Positions 28,687-38,382 of a stretch of 64,000 nucleotides of DNA are shown here, one piece after another. Positions within the stretch are counted from its first letter, which is position 1. Every line of letters starts with the position of its first letter. The stretch is taken from positions 186,001 through 250,000 of the forward strand of contig JAHDXS010000001.1 in assembly GCA_023384135.1 (NCBI GenBank). The letters run 5' to 3'. This DNA is from Alphaproteobacteria bacterium. Its GTDB lineage: Bacteria; Pseudomonadota; Alphaproteobacteria; Micavibrionales; Micavibrionaceae. The notes beneath the pieces are model-generated. The model was given only the letters and a program-made list of their open reading frames with translations. It had not been told where the DNA came from and made no database searches. Both the position numbers and the translations under genes were made by a program.

Positions 28687-30032
28687 TCCTCAAAGGCAAC
28701 CAGCGCGGCGGCGGGCGGCAGATGGCCGCACACCTCCTGAACGGGATGCAGAACGAGCATGTGACCGTCCATCAAGTGCGGGGATTCCTCGCCAACACCG
28801 TCAAAGGCGCGCTTGAAGAAGCCTACGCCCTTGCGCGCGGAACCCAGTGCCAGAAATATCTCTACTCCCTCTCGCTCAATCCGCCTGCGGATCAGAGCGT
28901 CCCCATCGAAGCGTTCGAGCGCGCCATCAAAGAGATCGAAGACAAGCTCGGTCTGGCCGATCAGCCGCGTGTCGTCGTCTTCCATGAAAAGGAAGGCCGC
29001 CGCCATGCGCATTGCGTCTGGAGCCGGATCAAGGTGGACGAGATGAAGGCCGTCAACATCGCCTATGACCGGACGAAGCTCCAAGCCCTCTCGCGCGCGC
29101 TGTTCATCGAGCATGGATGGACACTGCCGCGCGGGCTGATCGATAAGGCGCACCGCAATCCACTGACCTACACGCGGCAAGAATGGCAACAAGCTACGCG
29201 CACCGGGCGCAGCGCCGCTGCGATTAAAGCCTGCTTGCAGGAATGCTGGGCGGCTTCGGATAGCGGCAAAGCCTTCGCTGCCGTTCTGCAAGAACGCGGC
29301 TTTCTGCTGGCCAAGGGCGACCGGCGCGGCTTCGTCGCGGTCGATGTTTACGGGGAAGTGTTCTCGCTCACCCGCCAGCTCGGCCTCAAGGGCAAGGACC
29401 TCGCCAAACGCCTCGGCTCGCCCGAGGCGCTTCCCACCGTCGAGCAGGCGAAAGCGAAGCTGGGCGAGTCCGTTCGGTCCCTCTTTGAAACCTACCGCGC
29501 CGAGCTGCGGAAGGCGCATGAGCTTGAAATGCGTCCCCTGCTGCGGATCAAGAAAACGATGACCGAGCAGCACCGCAAGGACCGCGCGGCTCAGAAGGCC
29601 CATCTAGAAAAGCGATGGAACGCGGAGCAAGCGGTGCGCGCGTCGCGCGTCCGCAAGGGCTTCAAGGGATTGTGGGATAAGCTCACCTTCAAATACTGGA
29701 ACATCCGCAAGGCCAACGAGAAAGAAGCGTGGCAATGCCATGTGCGGGACCGCGAAGAACGGCAGGAGCTGATTGAGGTCCAGCTTGACCAGCGGCAGAA
29801 CCTCCAGGCGCAGTTCGATACGATGCGCAAGCGGCATGAAGAGGAAATGCAGAAATTGGCCAGCGACCTGACGAAAATGGCCATGCCGGAGCGCGAACGC
29901 GACGCGAAACCGCAGGTGTTTCGCGGCAAGGTCAAGGAGGCGGAATTGGGGATTGGCGCGCCGGGCGCGCGTTCATCACCGACACGCCGCCCCGGACGCG
30001 GCAAAGATGCAGGGCATGAACCCGATGCGTAG
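28683..30032 (+). CDS. VirD2-like relaxase (MobP group)
   Basis: A 449-residue mobilization nuclease. Residues 1-170 carry GNQRGGGRQMAAHLL, a QKYLYSLSLNPP stretch and the metal-binding motif GRRHAHCVWSRI. The remainder is a long charged coiled-coil region. I chose GTG at 28683, which overlaps the MobC stop, because the conserved domain begins there; an earlier ATG lies inside mobC. It probably nicks an origin elsewhere in element 2; I did not find that origin. Confidence 0.88.
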   Translation: MILKGNQRGGGRQMAAHLLNGMQNEHVTVHQVRGFLANTVKGALEEAYALARGTQCQKYLYSLSLNPPADQSVPIEAFERAIKEIEDKLGLADQPRVVVFHEKEGRRHAHCVWSRIKVDEMKAVNIAYDRTKLQALSRALFIEHGWTLPRGLIDKAHRNPLTYTRQEWQQATRTGRSAAAIKACLQECWAASDSGKAFAAVLQERGFLLAKGDRRGFVAVDVYGEVFSLTRQLGLKGKDLAKRLGSPEALPTVEQAKAKLGESVRSLFETYRAELRKAHELEMRPLLRIKKTMTEQHRKDRAAQKAHLEKRWNAEQAVRASRVRKGFKGLWDKLTFKYWNIRKANEKEAWQCHVRDREERQELIEVQLDQRQNLQAQFDTMRKRHEEEMQKLASDLTKMAMPERERDAKPQVFRGKVKEAELGIGAPGARSSPTRRPGRGKDAGHEPDA

Positions 30033-30285
30033 CAGTGATTGGAATGCGGAGCAGACCATCGACGATCTGGAAACGCTGCTGCTGGCGCTGGAGATGCACC
30101 CGATGTTCTATCGGCAGCCCTTTAAGATTCTCCGGCACAATCTGCGGGAGATGAAGACGGACGGGGTGAGCCCGGAGATCGTCGCGCTCAAGGACCGCTT
30201 CGCCGCGATGCCTGACGATCAACTGTTTGCCGCCTGGGGCGCGCTCCACAATCCGTTCCGGCTGGAAGACCGGACGCTGAACTGA
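30007..30285 (+). CDS. Small conserved hypothetical protein after the relaxase
   Basis: Up to 92 residues; starts at 30007, 30016 or 30025 are all possible and overlap the relaxase end. The protein is helical (TIDDLETLLLALEMHP, FKILRHNLREMKTD). No family recognised. Overlap and strand place it last in the mobilization operon. Confidence 0.55.
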   Translation: MQGMNPMRSSDWNAEQTIDDLETLLLALEMHPMFYRQPFKILRHNLREMKTDGVSPEIVALKDRFAAMPDDQLFAAWGALHNPFRLEDRTLN

Positions 30286-30297
30286 ACAACGTCGGCT

Positions 30298-33200
30298 TTA
30301 CGCCGCGATCAGCAAGCCGCTCCCCAACAACGTGTCGGCATCGAGTCCCGTGACGCCCGTGATGGACGCGACGGTCACGGCACTATGCGTCGTACCCGTG
30401 CCGTCACGGTCAACAGACAGCTCCGTATTCGAACCAACGGTCGTGAAAATCACGAAATCGTTGATATCGCTCGTTCCCGGAACGTAGCCATCGAGAAGAT
30501 CGGCAATGTTGATCTTGTCGCTCTGTGCCGGCGAGAAATCCGCAATCGTATCGACCGCCGAGAAGGCCGATGCGGCCTCGAACACGAAGGTATCGCCATT
30601 GGCATCGCCGTACAGCGTATCCGCACCCGCGCCGCCTTTGAGCGTGTCGTTCCCCGCGCCGCCGTAGAGAGTGTCATTCCCGTCTCCGCCACTGATGACG
30701 TTTGCGCTGGAATTTCCAGTGAGAGTATCCGCGTAGGAGGATCCGGTCAGATTCTCGACATTCGAAATGGTGTCCGTTCCCGCGCCGCCCGTATTCTGGG
30801 CGCTTGTGGTTGCGAGGCTCACGGTCACGCCAGACGTAGCGGACGCGTATGTAACGGTGTCCGTATCCCCATCCCCATTGATCGTATCGTCGCCTGCACC
30901 ACCATCAAGCGTGTCATCGCCTCGACCACCATAGAGGTGGTCATTGCCGTCGCCTCCAGAGAGATAGTCGTTCCCTGTTACCGACGAGCTTCCGAACGTA
31001 TCGTCACCGCGCAGCGTGTCGTTGCCGACTCCGCCAAAGAGTTGATCATCGCCCCAATAGCCGTAGAGCTGGTCATCTCCATCTTCACCGTAAAGAACGT
31101 CGTTCCCCGTATCGTCGAAGATGTAGTCATTACCATCGCCGCCGTAGGAAATATCATTGCCTGTACCGCCGTAAATCTGATCGGCTCCGCCGTGACCGTA
31201 CATCACGTCGTCCGTGGACAGGTCGCCTGACTCTAGACCGTCGATCCTGTCGTTGCCTTCGGAGCCGTGGGAGTCGATCTCAAGGCTCGCGACACTGATA
31301 ACAGTGCCGTTATTAAGCTTGAGGTTCTCAATCTTGTAGCCGCTGCCATCGAAGTGACGCTCAACGGTCAGCGAGTTTCCATCGGCATCCGAAATCACTA
31401 GGAAGTTCCGGGTTGATGCGCTCGATCCAGTATCGGTTTTAATGATCGTCAGATTGGACAGACTCACTCCGGCGCCAAACAGGACCGTGTCCGTACCGGC
31501 ATACTCAAGGACGGTATCGGTGCCCTTGCCAAAGAGGTAGATATCGCTGGTGTTCGACAAGCCATAGCCGGAGGTGTCGAACGTATCGTCCCCGTTCGTT
31601 CCAATCGTGATGAAACTGTAGGTCAGAAGGTTGATCGAAGCATCAACGCCGTTAGCGAAGCTGATTTGGTCCAGAGCCTTGTTTGTACCCTGGAAGTGAT
31701 CGTCTACATGAATTTGGCCGAGGCCGTTGACGATGATCTTGAGTTCCTTGTCGTTCCCCGATCCATCCGCTTCGCGCAGAAGGATTACATCACTTGCAGA
31801 GAATGCCTCTGGAATGACGAGCGTTTCGCTTGCATCAGACGCCAGAATCGTATCGAACCCTTCACTGGCGATGATCGTGTCGTTGCCGTCTCCAGGCGTG
31901 ATCGTATCGTTTCCTGCTCCGCCGTCGATAACATCGTCTCCAGTACCGCCGTTAATCGTGTCGTTCCCATCCATGCCGTAGATGATGTCGTCGTCACCGC
32001 CTCCGTAAGCGATTCCAGTGATCGTGTCGTTCCCACCCGTGCCGTATTGGGTAATGTTGTTGAGTGTGCTGAGCGAAAGTGTAGAGGTATCGTAGAACTC
32101 GATGGTCTCAATGAAATAGGGATTGTTCTGGAATTGCCCCTTGATCTCAATGCTGCCCAGATCTCCTACTGTGATGATCAGGTTGTAGGTATCCGAGACG
32201 GCGAAGTGCAGGTCTCCCAAGACGATGCCATTCGGAAGGCGAAGCACATCCGTACCCGAGATATCTTCGTAAAAATCATCGCCCGAGGTGTAGATGTAAA
32301 TATCGTTGCCCTGACCGCCATTGACGAAATCGTCCCCGGCCCCGCCGATGTAGGTCGCGCCATCTTCGGACGTGACCGGGCCGCTCGTGTTTCCAATCAA
32401 GGTGTCGTTTCCGGCCTTGCCGTCGATAACATCGTTGCCCGTGTAGCCGTAGATGATGTTGTCACCCGCCGTACCGTCGATCACATCGTCATCGCTGGTT
32501 CCATAGATGGTGGATGGCTGGTACTCGAAGGCCGCGAGGTCCTTAATGCCGCTCCAGGTCCGACCCGGATCGGAATCGTAAATGGCCGCATCCATCCAGC
32601 CGTTCTCGGTCGAGGAGAAATTCTCAAAGCCCTTTACGGTATCCAGAAACTTGGCGACCGCCAGCCAATAGGCTTCCGCATCAACGCCGGAGGCGGTTGC
32701 GAACGCAACAAGAGAGTCGATTCCAGTCTCTGAGAGCGTCAAATCGCCCTCGATTTCACCCGATACTGCATCGTATGTAGGCACTTCGTCGAACAGAAGT
32801 CCCGCTCCGACCTGTATCAAGAGCTGCGCCGAAAGATTTTGATACGCAATCTCGAACGATTCCGCGAGTGCGCGACCGGAACCGCCTGGAACCCGACCGC
32901 CGGTTCCGTCGGGATTGTAACGTGTCGATTCCGACATCACGCCGAACAGCTTCTCAAGGAACTGCACCTCTTCGGCGTAAGCGGCTTGCCCGGCATACGG
33001 ACCATTCGTGAAATTCTGTCCTTCCTCAGTGACATTGGCCCAGAGGAACAGAATTTCCTCAATGTCCTCACGTAGCGCCCCCTCGTCTGCAAAAGCCGCG
33101 AAAGAGAACCCGTCGGCAAACTCCTCAACAAGCTCCAGAAGCCCGCCGGTTCCGTTGTCAATGCTCATCGCGATATGCAGGTCAGCTAGCTCTCCGTATC

Positions 33201-34431
33201 CGCGAAGCGCAGGAAGAAACATCGCTCTAACGTCTAGCATGTAGGACTGCGCATAAGAACTCAGCGTGTTGTCTACGGAGAACCACGCATCGACGATTGC
33301 TCCGTGGGAGCCGTTCTCGTAAGTGAAGGTACTGGTGTGGCTGATTTGATTACCGGCAATGACGGCGGTACTCGCCGTCACGCCCGCCACGTCGATACTG
33401 ACGATATCGTAGTGGGTCAGATCGTGAAGTTCCTCTGTCTGGGATACCCCGTCTCCGTTTGCGTCCTGCCAGATCAGAAGTTCGGAGAACGCCGTGTCGT
33501 TCTGGTTGATGACCAGATCACCGTTGGAGTCCAGAAGCGACAGAATGGCGAACCCGTCTGTCGATGCACTACCAAACAGCTCGCTCGCATCGTCAATCCG
33601 CCCGTTCTCGTTAATGTCACGCGCCAGCAAACCATCATCCGCAGAAACCCAACCCGTCACTTCCGCAAAGCCGTCGTTGTCCAGATCGAAAGCAACTTCT
33701 GGATTCTCGGTATCAATGGCTGTCAGCTCTATGCCATCGCCGTCTAAATCGAGTACAAGCGGGCTATCTTGTTGCGGAGCTATCCCAAACAGATTCAACG
33801 GATCAGGAAGCCAATCTGCAAGATCATCAGGTGTGATATGTGGGTCTGTTGGGAATGTATCTTCAGGGTAACGAAACTGCGGCTCCAATCCGCTTCCATC
33901 GAGTGGGTCTGAGCCTGGCCCATCCGGCACTGCCCTCAGCCCCGCAGGGTCTCCCAAGAGTTCCATTATCTCGTTTTCACCTTGCCGCGCAGCAGATTCA
34001 TTGTAGGGTTGCCCATCGAGAAACTGCTCAAGGTGAATCAACTCATGAGACAGCATTCTTTCGAATGTAGTCTTAATGAACTCCGTACCATAGTAGAAGC
34101 CATCGCCATCAAATGATGTCGTTGGGATGTAAACAACAAAGTCGCTATCTTCACCAAACGGCCAGTCTTCCGTCGGATATTCTGTATTCCACATTTCTCT
34201 GGTCCAAACGGCAGGACCACCGTTCTTCATGAATTCCTCTGTTCCGTCATCTACAACAACCTCGACATCCAAGCTTGTCGCATCACCCTGTGGATCAACG
34301 GCCTTAGACGCTCTGTCCAGAATATCCCGCGCTCGCGCACTCTTGCTAACAAGGTTGTTAAGGCTACTCCGAATTGTCGAGTTCGGTATTTCAGTCCCCT
34401 CATCCGTGTCATTTGTAATATCTAAACCCAT
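30298..34431 (-). CDS. Large RTX calcium-binding protein with HExxH metalloprotease-like site
   Basis: A 1377-residue acidic Gly/Asp-rich protein with no signal peptide. The N-terminal part has a zincin-like HELIHLEQF at 129-137 with nearby Glu residues. Residues about 225-350 contain calcium-loop repeats (LDLDGDGIELT, DLDNDGFAEVTGW, DINENGRIDD, DSNGDLVINQND). Long stretches of GGxGxDxux RTX repeats run from about 650 to 1290, and the last 90 residues (VDTIADFSPAQSDKINIADLL) match type I secretion targets. It would be exported in one step and fold with calcium. No type I exporter is nearby. It follows the DUF2927-like gene by 12 bp. Confidence 0.85.
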   Translation of the reverse strand: MGLDITNDTDEGTEIPNSTIRSSLNNLVSKSARARDILDRASKAVDPQGDATSLDVEVVVDDGTEEFMKNGGPAVWTREMWNTEYPTEDWPFGEDSDFVVYIPTTSFDGDGFYYGTEFIKTTFERMLSHELIHLEQFLDGQPYNESAARQGENEIMELLGDPAGLRAVPDGPGSDPLDGSGLEPQFRYPEDTFPTDPHITPDDLADWLPDPLNLFGIAPQQDSPLVLDLDGDGIELTAIDTENPEVAFDLDNDGFAEVTGWVSADDGLLARDINENGRIDDASELFGSASTDGFAILSLLDSNGDLVINQNDTAFSELLIWQDANGDGVSQTEELHDLTHYDIVSIDVAGVTASTAVIAGNQISHTSTFTYENGSHGAIVDAWFSVDNTLSSYAQSYMLDVRAMFLPALRGYGELADLHIAMSIDNGTGGLLELVEEFADGFSFAAFADEGALREDIEEILFLWANVTEEGQNFTNGPYAGQAAYAEEVQFLEKLFGVMSESTRYNPDGTGGRVPGGSGRALAESFEIAYQNLSAQLLIQVGAGLLFDEVPTYDAVSGEIEGDLTLSETGIDSLVAFATASGVDAEAYWLAVAKFLDTVKGFENFSSTENGWMDAAIYDSDPGRTWSGIKDLAAFEYQPSTIYGTSDDDVIDGTAGDNIIYGYTGNDVIDGKAGNDTLIGNTSGPVTSEDGATYIGGAGDDFVNGGQGNDIYIYTSGDDFYEDISGTDVLRLPNGIVLGDLHFAVSDTYNLIITVGDLGSIEIKGQFQNNPYFIETIEFYDTSTLSLSTLNNITQYGTGGNDTITGIAYGGGDDDIIYGMDGNDTINGGTGDDVIDGGAGNDTITPGDGNDTIIASEGFDTILASDASETLVIPEAFSASDVILLREADGSGNDKELKIIVNGLGQIHVDDHFQGTNKALDQISFANGVDASINLLTYSFITIGTNGDDTFDTSGYGLSNTSDIYLFGKGTDTVLEYAGTDTVLFGAGVSLSNLTIIKTDTGSSASTRNFLVISDADGNSLTVERHFDGSGYKIENLKLNNGTVISVASLEIDSHGSEGNDRIDGLESGDLSTDDVMYGHGGADQIYGGTGNDISYGGDGNDYIFDDTGNDVLYGEDGDDQLYGYWGDDQLFGGVGNDTLRGDDTFGSSSVTGNDYLSGGDGNDHLYGGRGDDTLDGGAGDDTINGDGDTDTVTYASATSGVTVSLATTSAQNTGGAGTDTISNVENLTGSSYADTLTGNSSANVISGGDGNDTLYGGAGNDTLKGGAGADTLYGDANGDTFVFEAASAFSAVDTIADFSPAQSDKINIADLLDGYVPGTSDINDFVIFTTVGSNTELSVDRDGTGTTHSAVTVASITGVTGLDADTLLGSGLLIAA

Positions 34432-34443
34432 CTTGTTTTTCTC

Positions 34444-35721
34444 CTATTGCTTAATGCTGTTCAATCCTTCGAAACAACGGCTATCCTTATTCAAGACCTC
34501 CTCCACTTGCTCCACTGACATGCCGCTTTTGATGTCGGGGCAGTAAAGCAGCCGAAGCAGGGCTTGGTCATACGCAGGAAGCCCTCCAAAGGCCAGAAGG
34601 GTTTTCTTCGGAATCACTATCCATACTTTTCCTCTCCGCCGCCTCTCCGCTTCATGCAGCTTTCCCTCTGCTTCTAGTCTCTCGTCATCTCCGCGATAAA
34701 TCTTGGACTCATAAATATCTCTCCCGGACTTGAATGCATACATGCTCATCCCTAGCGGAGACTCGTCTTTTGTGTGCCACAGTGACAACAAGGAGCGCTC
34801 TGATGCAGAAATACTAGGAAGCCCAAGACTTCGAACCATGCACTCGTTGACAAGTGCGATAAACAGGGCGTCATCTAGCGACGGATCGACCTTGCACACA
34901 GCCATGTCTACAACGTAGTTCTGTCGCGGCAGAAGATAGCCATCAAAGTATGTACTGGTGAAGGACTCGAACAGGATGCCGTTGAATAACGTGGACTCGA
35001 AGATCTGCGGATGAAACCGATACCCTGGCCCTGGGTTCGCAACTCTTCTGTCGCGCACGTAGCTTGGAATAATTCTTAATCTGGCGTAACCCTCTGAACC
35101 GTCCTGAATGTCAGAAGGTTCGATCAGACGGATAGTCTTTCCTGTAACTTGTGAGAGTAGCTCCAGTTGGTCCTTGATCGCTTTTATGAAGCGTGGATAG
35201 TAATTGGCTGCATTTTCGATCGAGTATTGCGTCGAGTAGTTCCTTTTCCGAGCGTAGTACTCATACCGCTTTTGCCCCTCTTCTCCGGGAACGTATCTTG
35301 GCCAGTCGATCCCAATGGTGATGTCTTCCGTTTCCCATCGTGAAAGAACGTTGCGCTTATTAAGCGGTAACGTCAGTTTCTCTCCGATATGAGGGGCCAT
35401 CCATGGAACCGCGTCGGTCGTGACACCAAGCCTCTTGAGCGTTTGGTAGGCATCCGGATACCCTCCGCTGAAGAAGCGCCGGTGGATGTCTTCCCGATCC
35501 TCAGGCTTCATATCTGAGTTCCATGGCAGATCGGAGAACGCCACGTTTATGAAATCCTCTATCAGTTCGCTTTTCTTGTATTCGACGCCATCAATCCGAA
35601 TTTTGTCGTCGCGTCTTGTATTGCCGCCTTCTTTGGAAATGGCTGGGGTCGTCGCACCGACGATAGAGGCGATCACCAGAGGGAGCAGAAATCTCCTCAT
35701 AGATGTTGTAGAAGGCATCAT
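34444..35721 (-). CDS. Exported DUF2927-like protein paired with the RTX protein
   Basis: About 425 residues (417 if the start at 35697 is used) with a signal peptide (LLPLVIASIVGATTPAIS). The C-terminal part has the DUF2927 pattern: NECMVRSLGLPSISASERSL and PAYDQALLRLLYCPDIKSGM. The function of this family is not established. It lies immediately upstream of the RTX gene on the same strand, so the two are probably one operon, the partner being exported by Sec and the RTX protein by type I secretion. Confidence 0.72.
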   Translation of the reverse strand: MMPSTTSMRRFLLPLVIASIVGATTPAISKEGGNTRRDDKIRIDGVEYKKSELIEDFINVAFSDLPWNSDMKPEDREDIHRRFFSGGYPDAYQTLKRLGVTTDAVPWMAPHIGEKLTLPLNKRNVLSRWETEDITIGIDWPRYVPGEEGQKRYEYYARKRNYSTQYSIENAANYYPRFIKAIKDQLELLSQVTGKTIRLIEPSDIQDGSEGYARLRIIPSYVRDRRVANPGPGYRFHPQIFESTLFNGILFESFTSTYFDGYLLPRQNYVVDMAVCKVDPSLDDALFIALVNECMVRSLGLPSISASERSLLSLWHTKDESPLGMSMYAFKSGRDIYESKIYRGDDERLEAEGKLHEAERRRRGKVWIVIPKKTLLAFGGLPAYDQALLRLLYCPDIKSGMSVEQVEEVLNKDSRCFEGLNSIKQ

Positions 35722-35761
35722 GCCGCTCCAATTCTTTTCACACGAAGCACTGTTATTGACC

Positions 35762-36090
35762 TAGCAAGATTCGCACTGCCACGTCAAAGCAAAACGTCAA
35801 CGTGCATGCGCGTGCTGTGCTCGCCTCGCTGATCGCTTCCGCGTTCTGTGCGTTCGCCGTCCGCGCTGCTCTCTGATCTTCACCCGCACCGAATCCACGC
35901 GGTCCCGCGCGCTGCGCCGTCCGCGTCTTTCGCCGCCGTTCGGCGTGCGCCTGGTTCCCTGATCCTCCTTGTTGGTTGTCTTTCGTCCGCCCGGCCAAGC
36001 CGTACGCCTTTCTCTGCCCATGATTGTGTCTGTCCGGGCCAGGAAAGGCTCCGGTTGGTCCGGGCCTCCTTACACCACAAGGAGACGATC
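35762..36090. other. Gene-free stretch upstream of a 58-residue gene
   Basis: About 330 bases between divergent genes. I see only short overlapping frames without ribosome sites. It should hold promoters for the DUF2927-RTX pair and for the small gene at 36091; no clear elements were identified. Confidence 0.5.
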
Positions 36091-36267
36091 ATGAAACTCA
36101 CCACACGCTTTGAACTGGCTTCAAAATCCACGAACGAACTGCGCGCGCTTTACCGCGACATCTTCAATGCCATCGCGACGTTCGAGCAGCCGCAGGAACG
36201 ACTGAACGCGTTCGCCACGCTGCAAAACATCCGCGCGGAACTCAGCCATCGCGCCCCCGGCCTCTGA
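36091..36267 (+). CDS. Small helical protein, 58 residues
   Basis: MKLTTRFELASKSTNELRAL onward, with AAGGAG seven bases before the ATG; the longer open frame from 35848 is rejected because it runs through a region of no coding character. The protein is predicted to be two helices ending in LQNIRAELSHR. Proteins of this kind are frequent near ArdC-type genes on integrative elements. Function unknown. Confidence 0.65.
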   Translation: MKLTTRFELASKSTNELRALYRDIFNAIATFEQPQERLNAFATLQNIRAELSHRAPGL

Positions 36268-36326
36268 CCCGGCTTCTTCGCCGAAGAAAGCGTGCTCCGC
36301 GCAAGGCGGAGCACGCAAAGGCCGCG

Positions 36327-37244
36327 CTATGCGGCGGCCTGTTCTTCCGTCTTCGGCTGCAAGCCGTTCAGGAAGTCGGCGGCGCGCTGCGCATGAGCGG
36401 CAGCGGAGAAGATCGCGCGCTTGTCTTCTTTCAGGACGGCCAGCCAGTGGCTGAGGTACGCGGCGTGATCGTCCCGGGGTTCGAGGGTGAGCCCGAGATC
36501 AGCGGCCAGGAAGGCGCTGCCCAGCTCGGCGACCAGCTCTTCGCGGGCGTAGCCCGCATCGCCCCAGGACTTGCGGCCGAAGTCGCGTTCGAGGCGCGTG
36601 GGGTGACGGGTCCAGTGCGTCGCTTCGTGGGCGAGCGTCGCGTAGTAGCTTTCGGCATCGCGAAAGCTCTCGAAGGGCGGCATCTGGATGTGATCGGAGC
36701 CGATGGCGTAGTACGCCATGTTGCCGCCGTGACGGATATCCGCTTGGGTGGCGGTAAAGAAGGCGTCTGCGGCCTCGATCCGCTGCACGGGGTCAAGGGC
36801 CGGTTCGGCCAGTTCGTAGAACTTCGCGGGCAAGCCTTCCACCTGCTCGACATTGAAGACGGTGTAGCCTTTCAGGAACGGGATGGTGCGTTCTTCGTCC
36901 TCGCCGGTTTCGGCATCATGCTCGGTGCGCGTGATCTTATTGGCGTAGACGACCAGCTCGCCTTTCTCGCCCTTGCGGACATGCGCTCCCATCTCGGCGG
37001 CCTGCTTGTAGGTCATCCAGATCGGCGCGCTGTAGCCGCGATCCATCGCGGCGGACCAGAGCATCAGGACATTGATGCCGTTATAGGGCTGGCCGTTATG
37101 GCGCAGCGGGCGGGTAATGCGTCCGGCGGCGTGCTCGGCGTTCCACGGCTTCATCCAGGGCCGCACGCCCTGTTCGAGGTCGGCGATGATCCGGTCCGTG
37201 ACCCGGCTGTAGACATCTTTGCGTTCGGCGTGTTCGTTCGACAT
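36327..37244 (-). CDS. ardC: ArdC-type antirestriction protein
   Basis: A 305-residue protein. The N-terminal DUF1738/ssDNA-binding domain (YSRVTDRIIADLEQGVRPWM, YNGINVLMLW) is followed by a zinc metallopeptidase-like domain with LAHEATHWTRH and EELVAELGSAFL. ArdC proteins bind single-stranded DNA and protect incoming elements from type I restriction. Start chosen at 37244, which has GGAG upstream. The leader contains a 52-bp element repeated before the DUF2958 gene. Confidence 0.9.
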   Translation of the reverse strand: MSNEHAERKDVYSRVTDRIIADLEQGVRPWMKPWNAEHAAGRITRPLRHNGQPYNGINVLMLWSAAMDRGYSAPIWMTYKQAAEMGAHVRKGEKGELVVYANKITRTEHDAETGEDEERTIPFLKGYTVFNVEQVEGLPAKFYELAEPALDPVQRIEAADAFFTATQADIRHGGNMAYYAIGSDHIQMPPFESFRDAESYYATLAHEATHWTRHPTRLERDFGRKSWGDAGYAREELVAELGSAFLAADLGLTLEPRDDHAAYLSHWLAVLKEDKRAIFSAAAHAQRAADFLNGLQPKTEEQAAA

Positions 37245-37725
37245 GGTGATCTCCTTCGGTTGGCGGTTGGTTCGAAACACGCGGAACCAGAGGAGACGGG
37301 GGAAAAGACGCATGCGCACCCGAAGCACAGCGCAGGGGGAACGGGCAACACGGGAACGAAGTGAATGGAGCGGGCCGCCCGTTGCGCGTGCGTCGCCCCC
37401 GTCAAATTCGGTGGAGCTTTCGAAACCGACCGCCCGAAGGAGCGAGCAACCCCGAACAACAAGAATGACGCACTAAAGATCAGCCAGGATTGAGGATCAG
37501 AGCCGACACGTTCGATCAGTGCGGCCTGCCTTCAATCAAGTGGAACGCTCGCCGCCGGGCGCTCCGCCCGTCTGCGCGGCCAGTCCCCGGCATCAACGCG
37601 ATGCGCCGATGCGATGGATTGCGTGCGCGCCGGTCTGGATGACCGTCAGGCCCGCTTGCATGGGATCAGTGCAAGGGCGATTGCAGGATGGTCGGCTGCG
37701 CGCTCACGCGCATCGAGGCCGAACC
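37245..37725. other. ardC leader and gene-free stretch
   Basis: About 480 bases without a convincing gene. The part next to ardC holds the 52-bp hairpin element (37336-37387); the rest shows no feature I can name. The longest plus-strand frame entering this stretch, 37519-38442, lies mostly antisense to the next gene. Confidence 0.5.
37336..37387 (-). repeat. 52-bp leader repeat, copy 1 (upstream of ardC)
   Basis: Nearly identical to 39659-39710, with a few mismatches and compensating single-base shifts. It contains a hairpin with arms AACGGGC (37340-37346) and GCCCGTT (37378-37384). Located 92 bp upstream of the ardC start. Possibly a shared promoter or single-strand-DNA promoter. Confidence 0.75.
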
Positions 37726-38382
37726 TCAGGCTGCGAAGAACGCACCGTCCAGAAAGGCGTTCACCGCTTCGTAGTGCCAGTTGGTGCGCGTGCGTGTGTG
37801 ATACCGGACGAACCGGACCCCGTGCGCTTGCGGCTCGGAGGCCGAATTGAACGCCGCAATCCGCCGGCCCGGATAGTTTGCTGTCAGGCGGCAGAACAGG
37901 GGCAGGTAATCCTTACCGCCGAAGAAGGCGACGGGTTCGCTCTGCCGCCCTTCGAGCATGTTGAAGTCCGCATACGCGTCGTGCGCCCTGCGGCGTTTGA
38001 ACGGCTCCGCTTGCGCCGAGAAGGTGATGTCGTAAGCGGGCGTGAGGAAGTCGGCGCAGAGCAGACCCCAGCCTGCCGAGAGGATGAAGATATTGGCCTC
38101 ACCGAAACGCTCGACGAGCTTGCCGTAAGCCGGATGACGGTAGAGACGCCAGGCCGGAAGAAGACCAAGCGGATTGCCGTTCGGCTGCAAGTTATAGAGC
38201 AACAGAGCATCGCGTCCGCGCTGTCCATCTTCCGCAAGATCGTCAGGACGCGCATAGACAACATCCGTGCGCGCAGGCGCGAGGCCCGGATCAGCAACGA
38301 ACAGGACGGGCGTTCCTTCGCTGGTCGTCATCATTCCCGCCGCCGGGTCCTTGCTCGCCGCGCACTGGATCACGATCTTCAT
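37726..38382 (-). CDS. YaaA / DUF6884-like protein
   Basis: A 218-residue protein. MKIVIQCAASKDP and FILSAGWGLLCADFLTPAYD follow the DUF6884/YaaA pattern (a CS-K start and a S-A-x-x-GLL centre). YaaA relatives include peroxide-stress proteins with DNA-binding activity; DUF6884 members are common on mobile elements with unknown function. The start at 38382 overlaps the upstream GIY-YIG-like gene by ATGA, so the two are translationally coupled. Confidence 0.7.
   Translation of the reverse strand: MKIVIQCAASKDPAAGMMTTSEGTPVLFVADPGLAPARTDVVYARPDDLAEDGQRGRDALLLYNLQPNGNPLGLLPAWRLYRHPAYGKLVERFGEANIFILSAGWGLLCADFLTPAYDITFSAQAEPFKRRRAHDAYADFNMLEGRQSEPVAFFGGKDYLPLFCRLTANYPGRRIAAFNSASEPQAHGVRFVRYHTRTRTNWHYEAVNAFLDGAFFAA

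Noticed and set aside
28614..29603. 329-residue minus-strand frame
   Set aside because: Antisense to the VirD2-like relaxase.
30385..32733. Plus-strand open frames of 281 and 355 residues
   Set aside because: They mirror the RTX repeats of the minus-strand gene; the repeated VVPCT/IVSFP-like patterns are antisense artefacts.
36393..37364. 323-residue plus-strand frame
   Set aside because: Antisense to ardC, which has full domain support.
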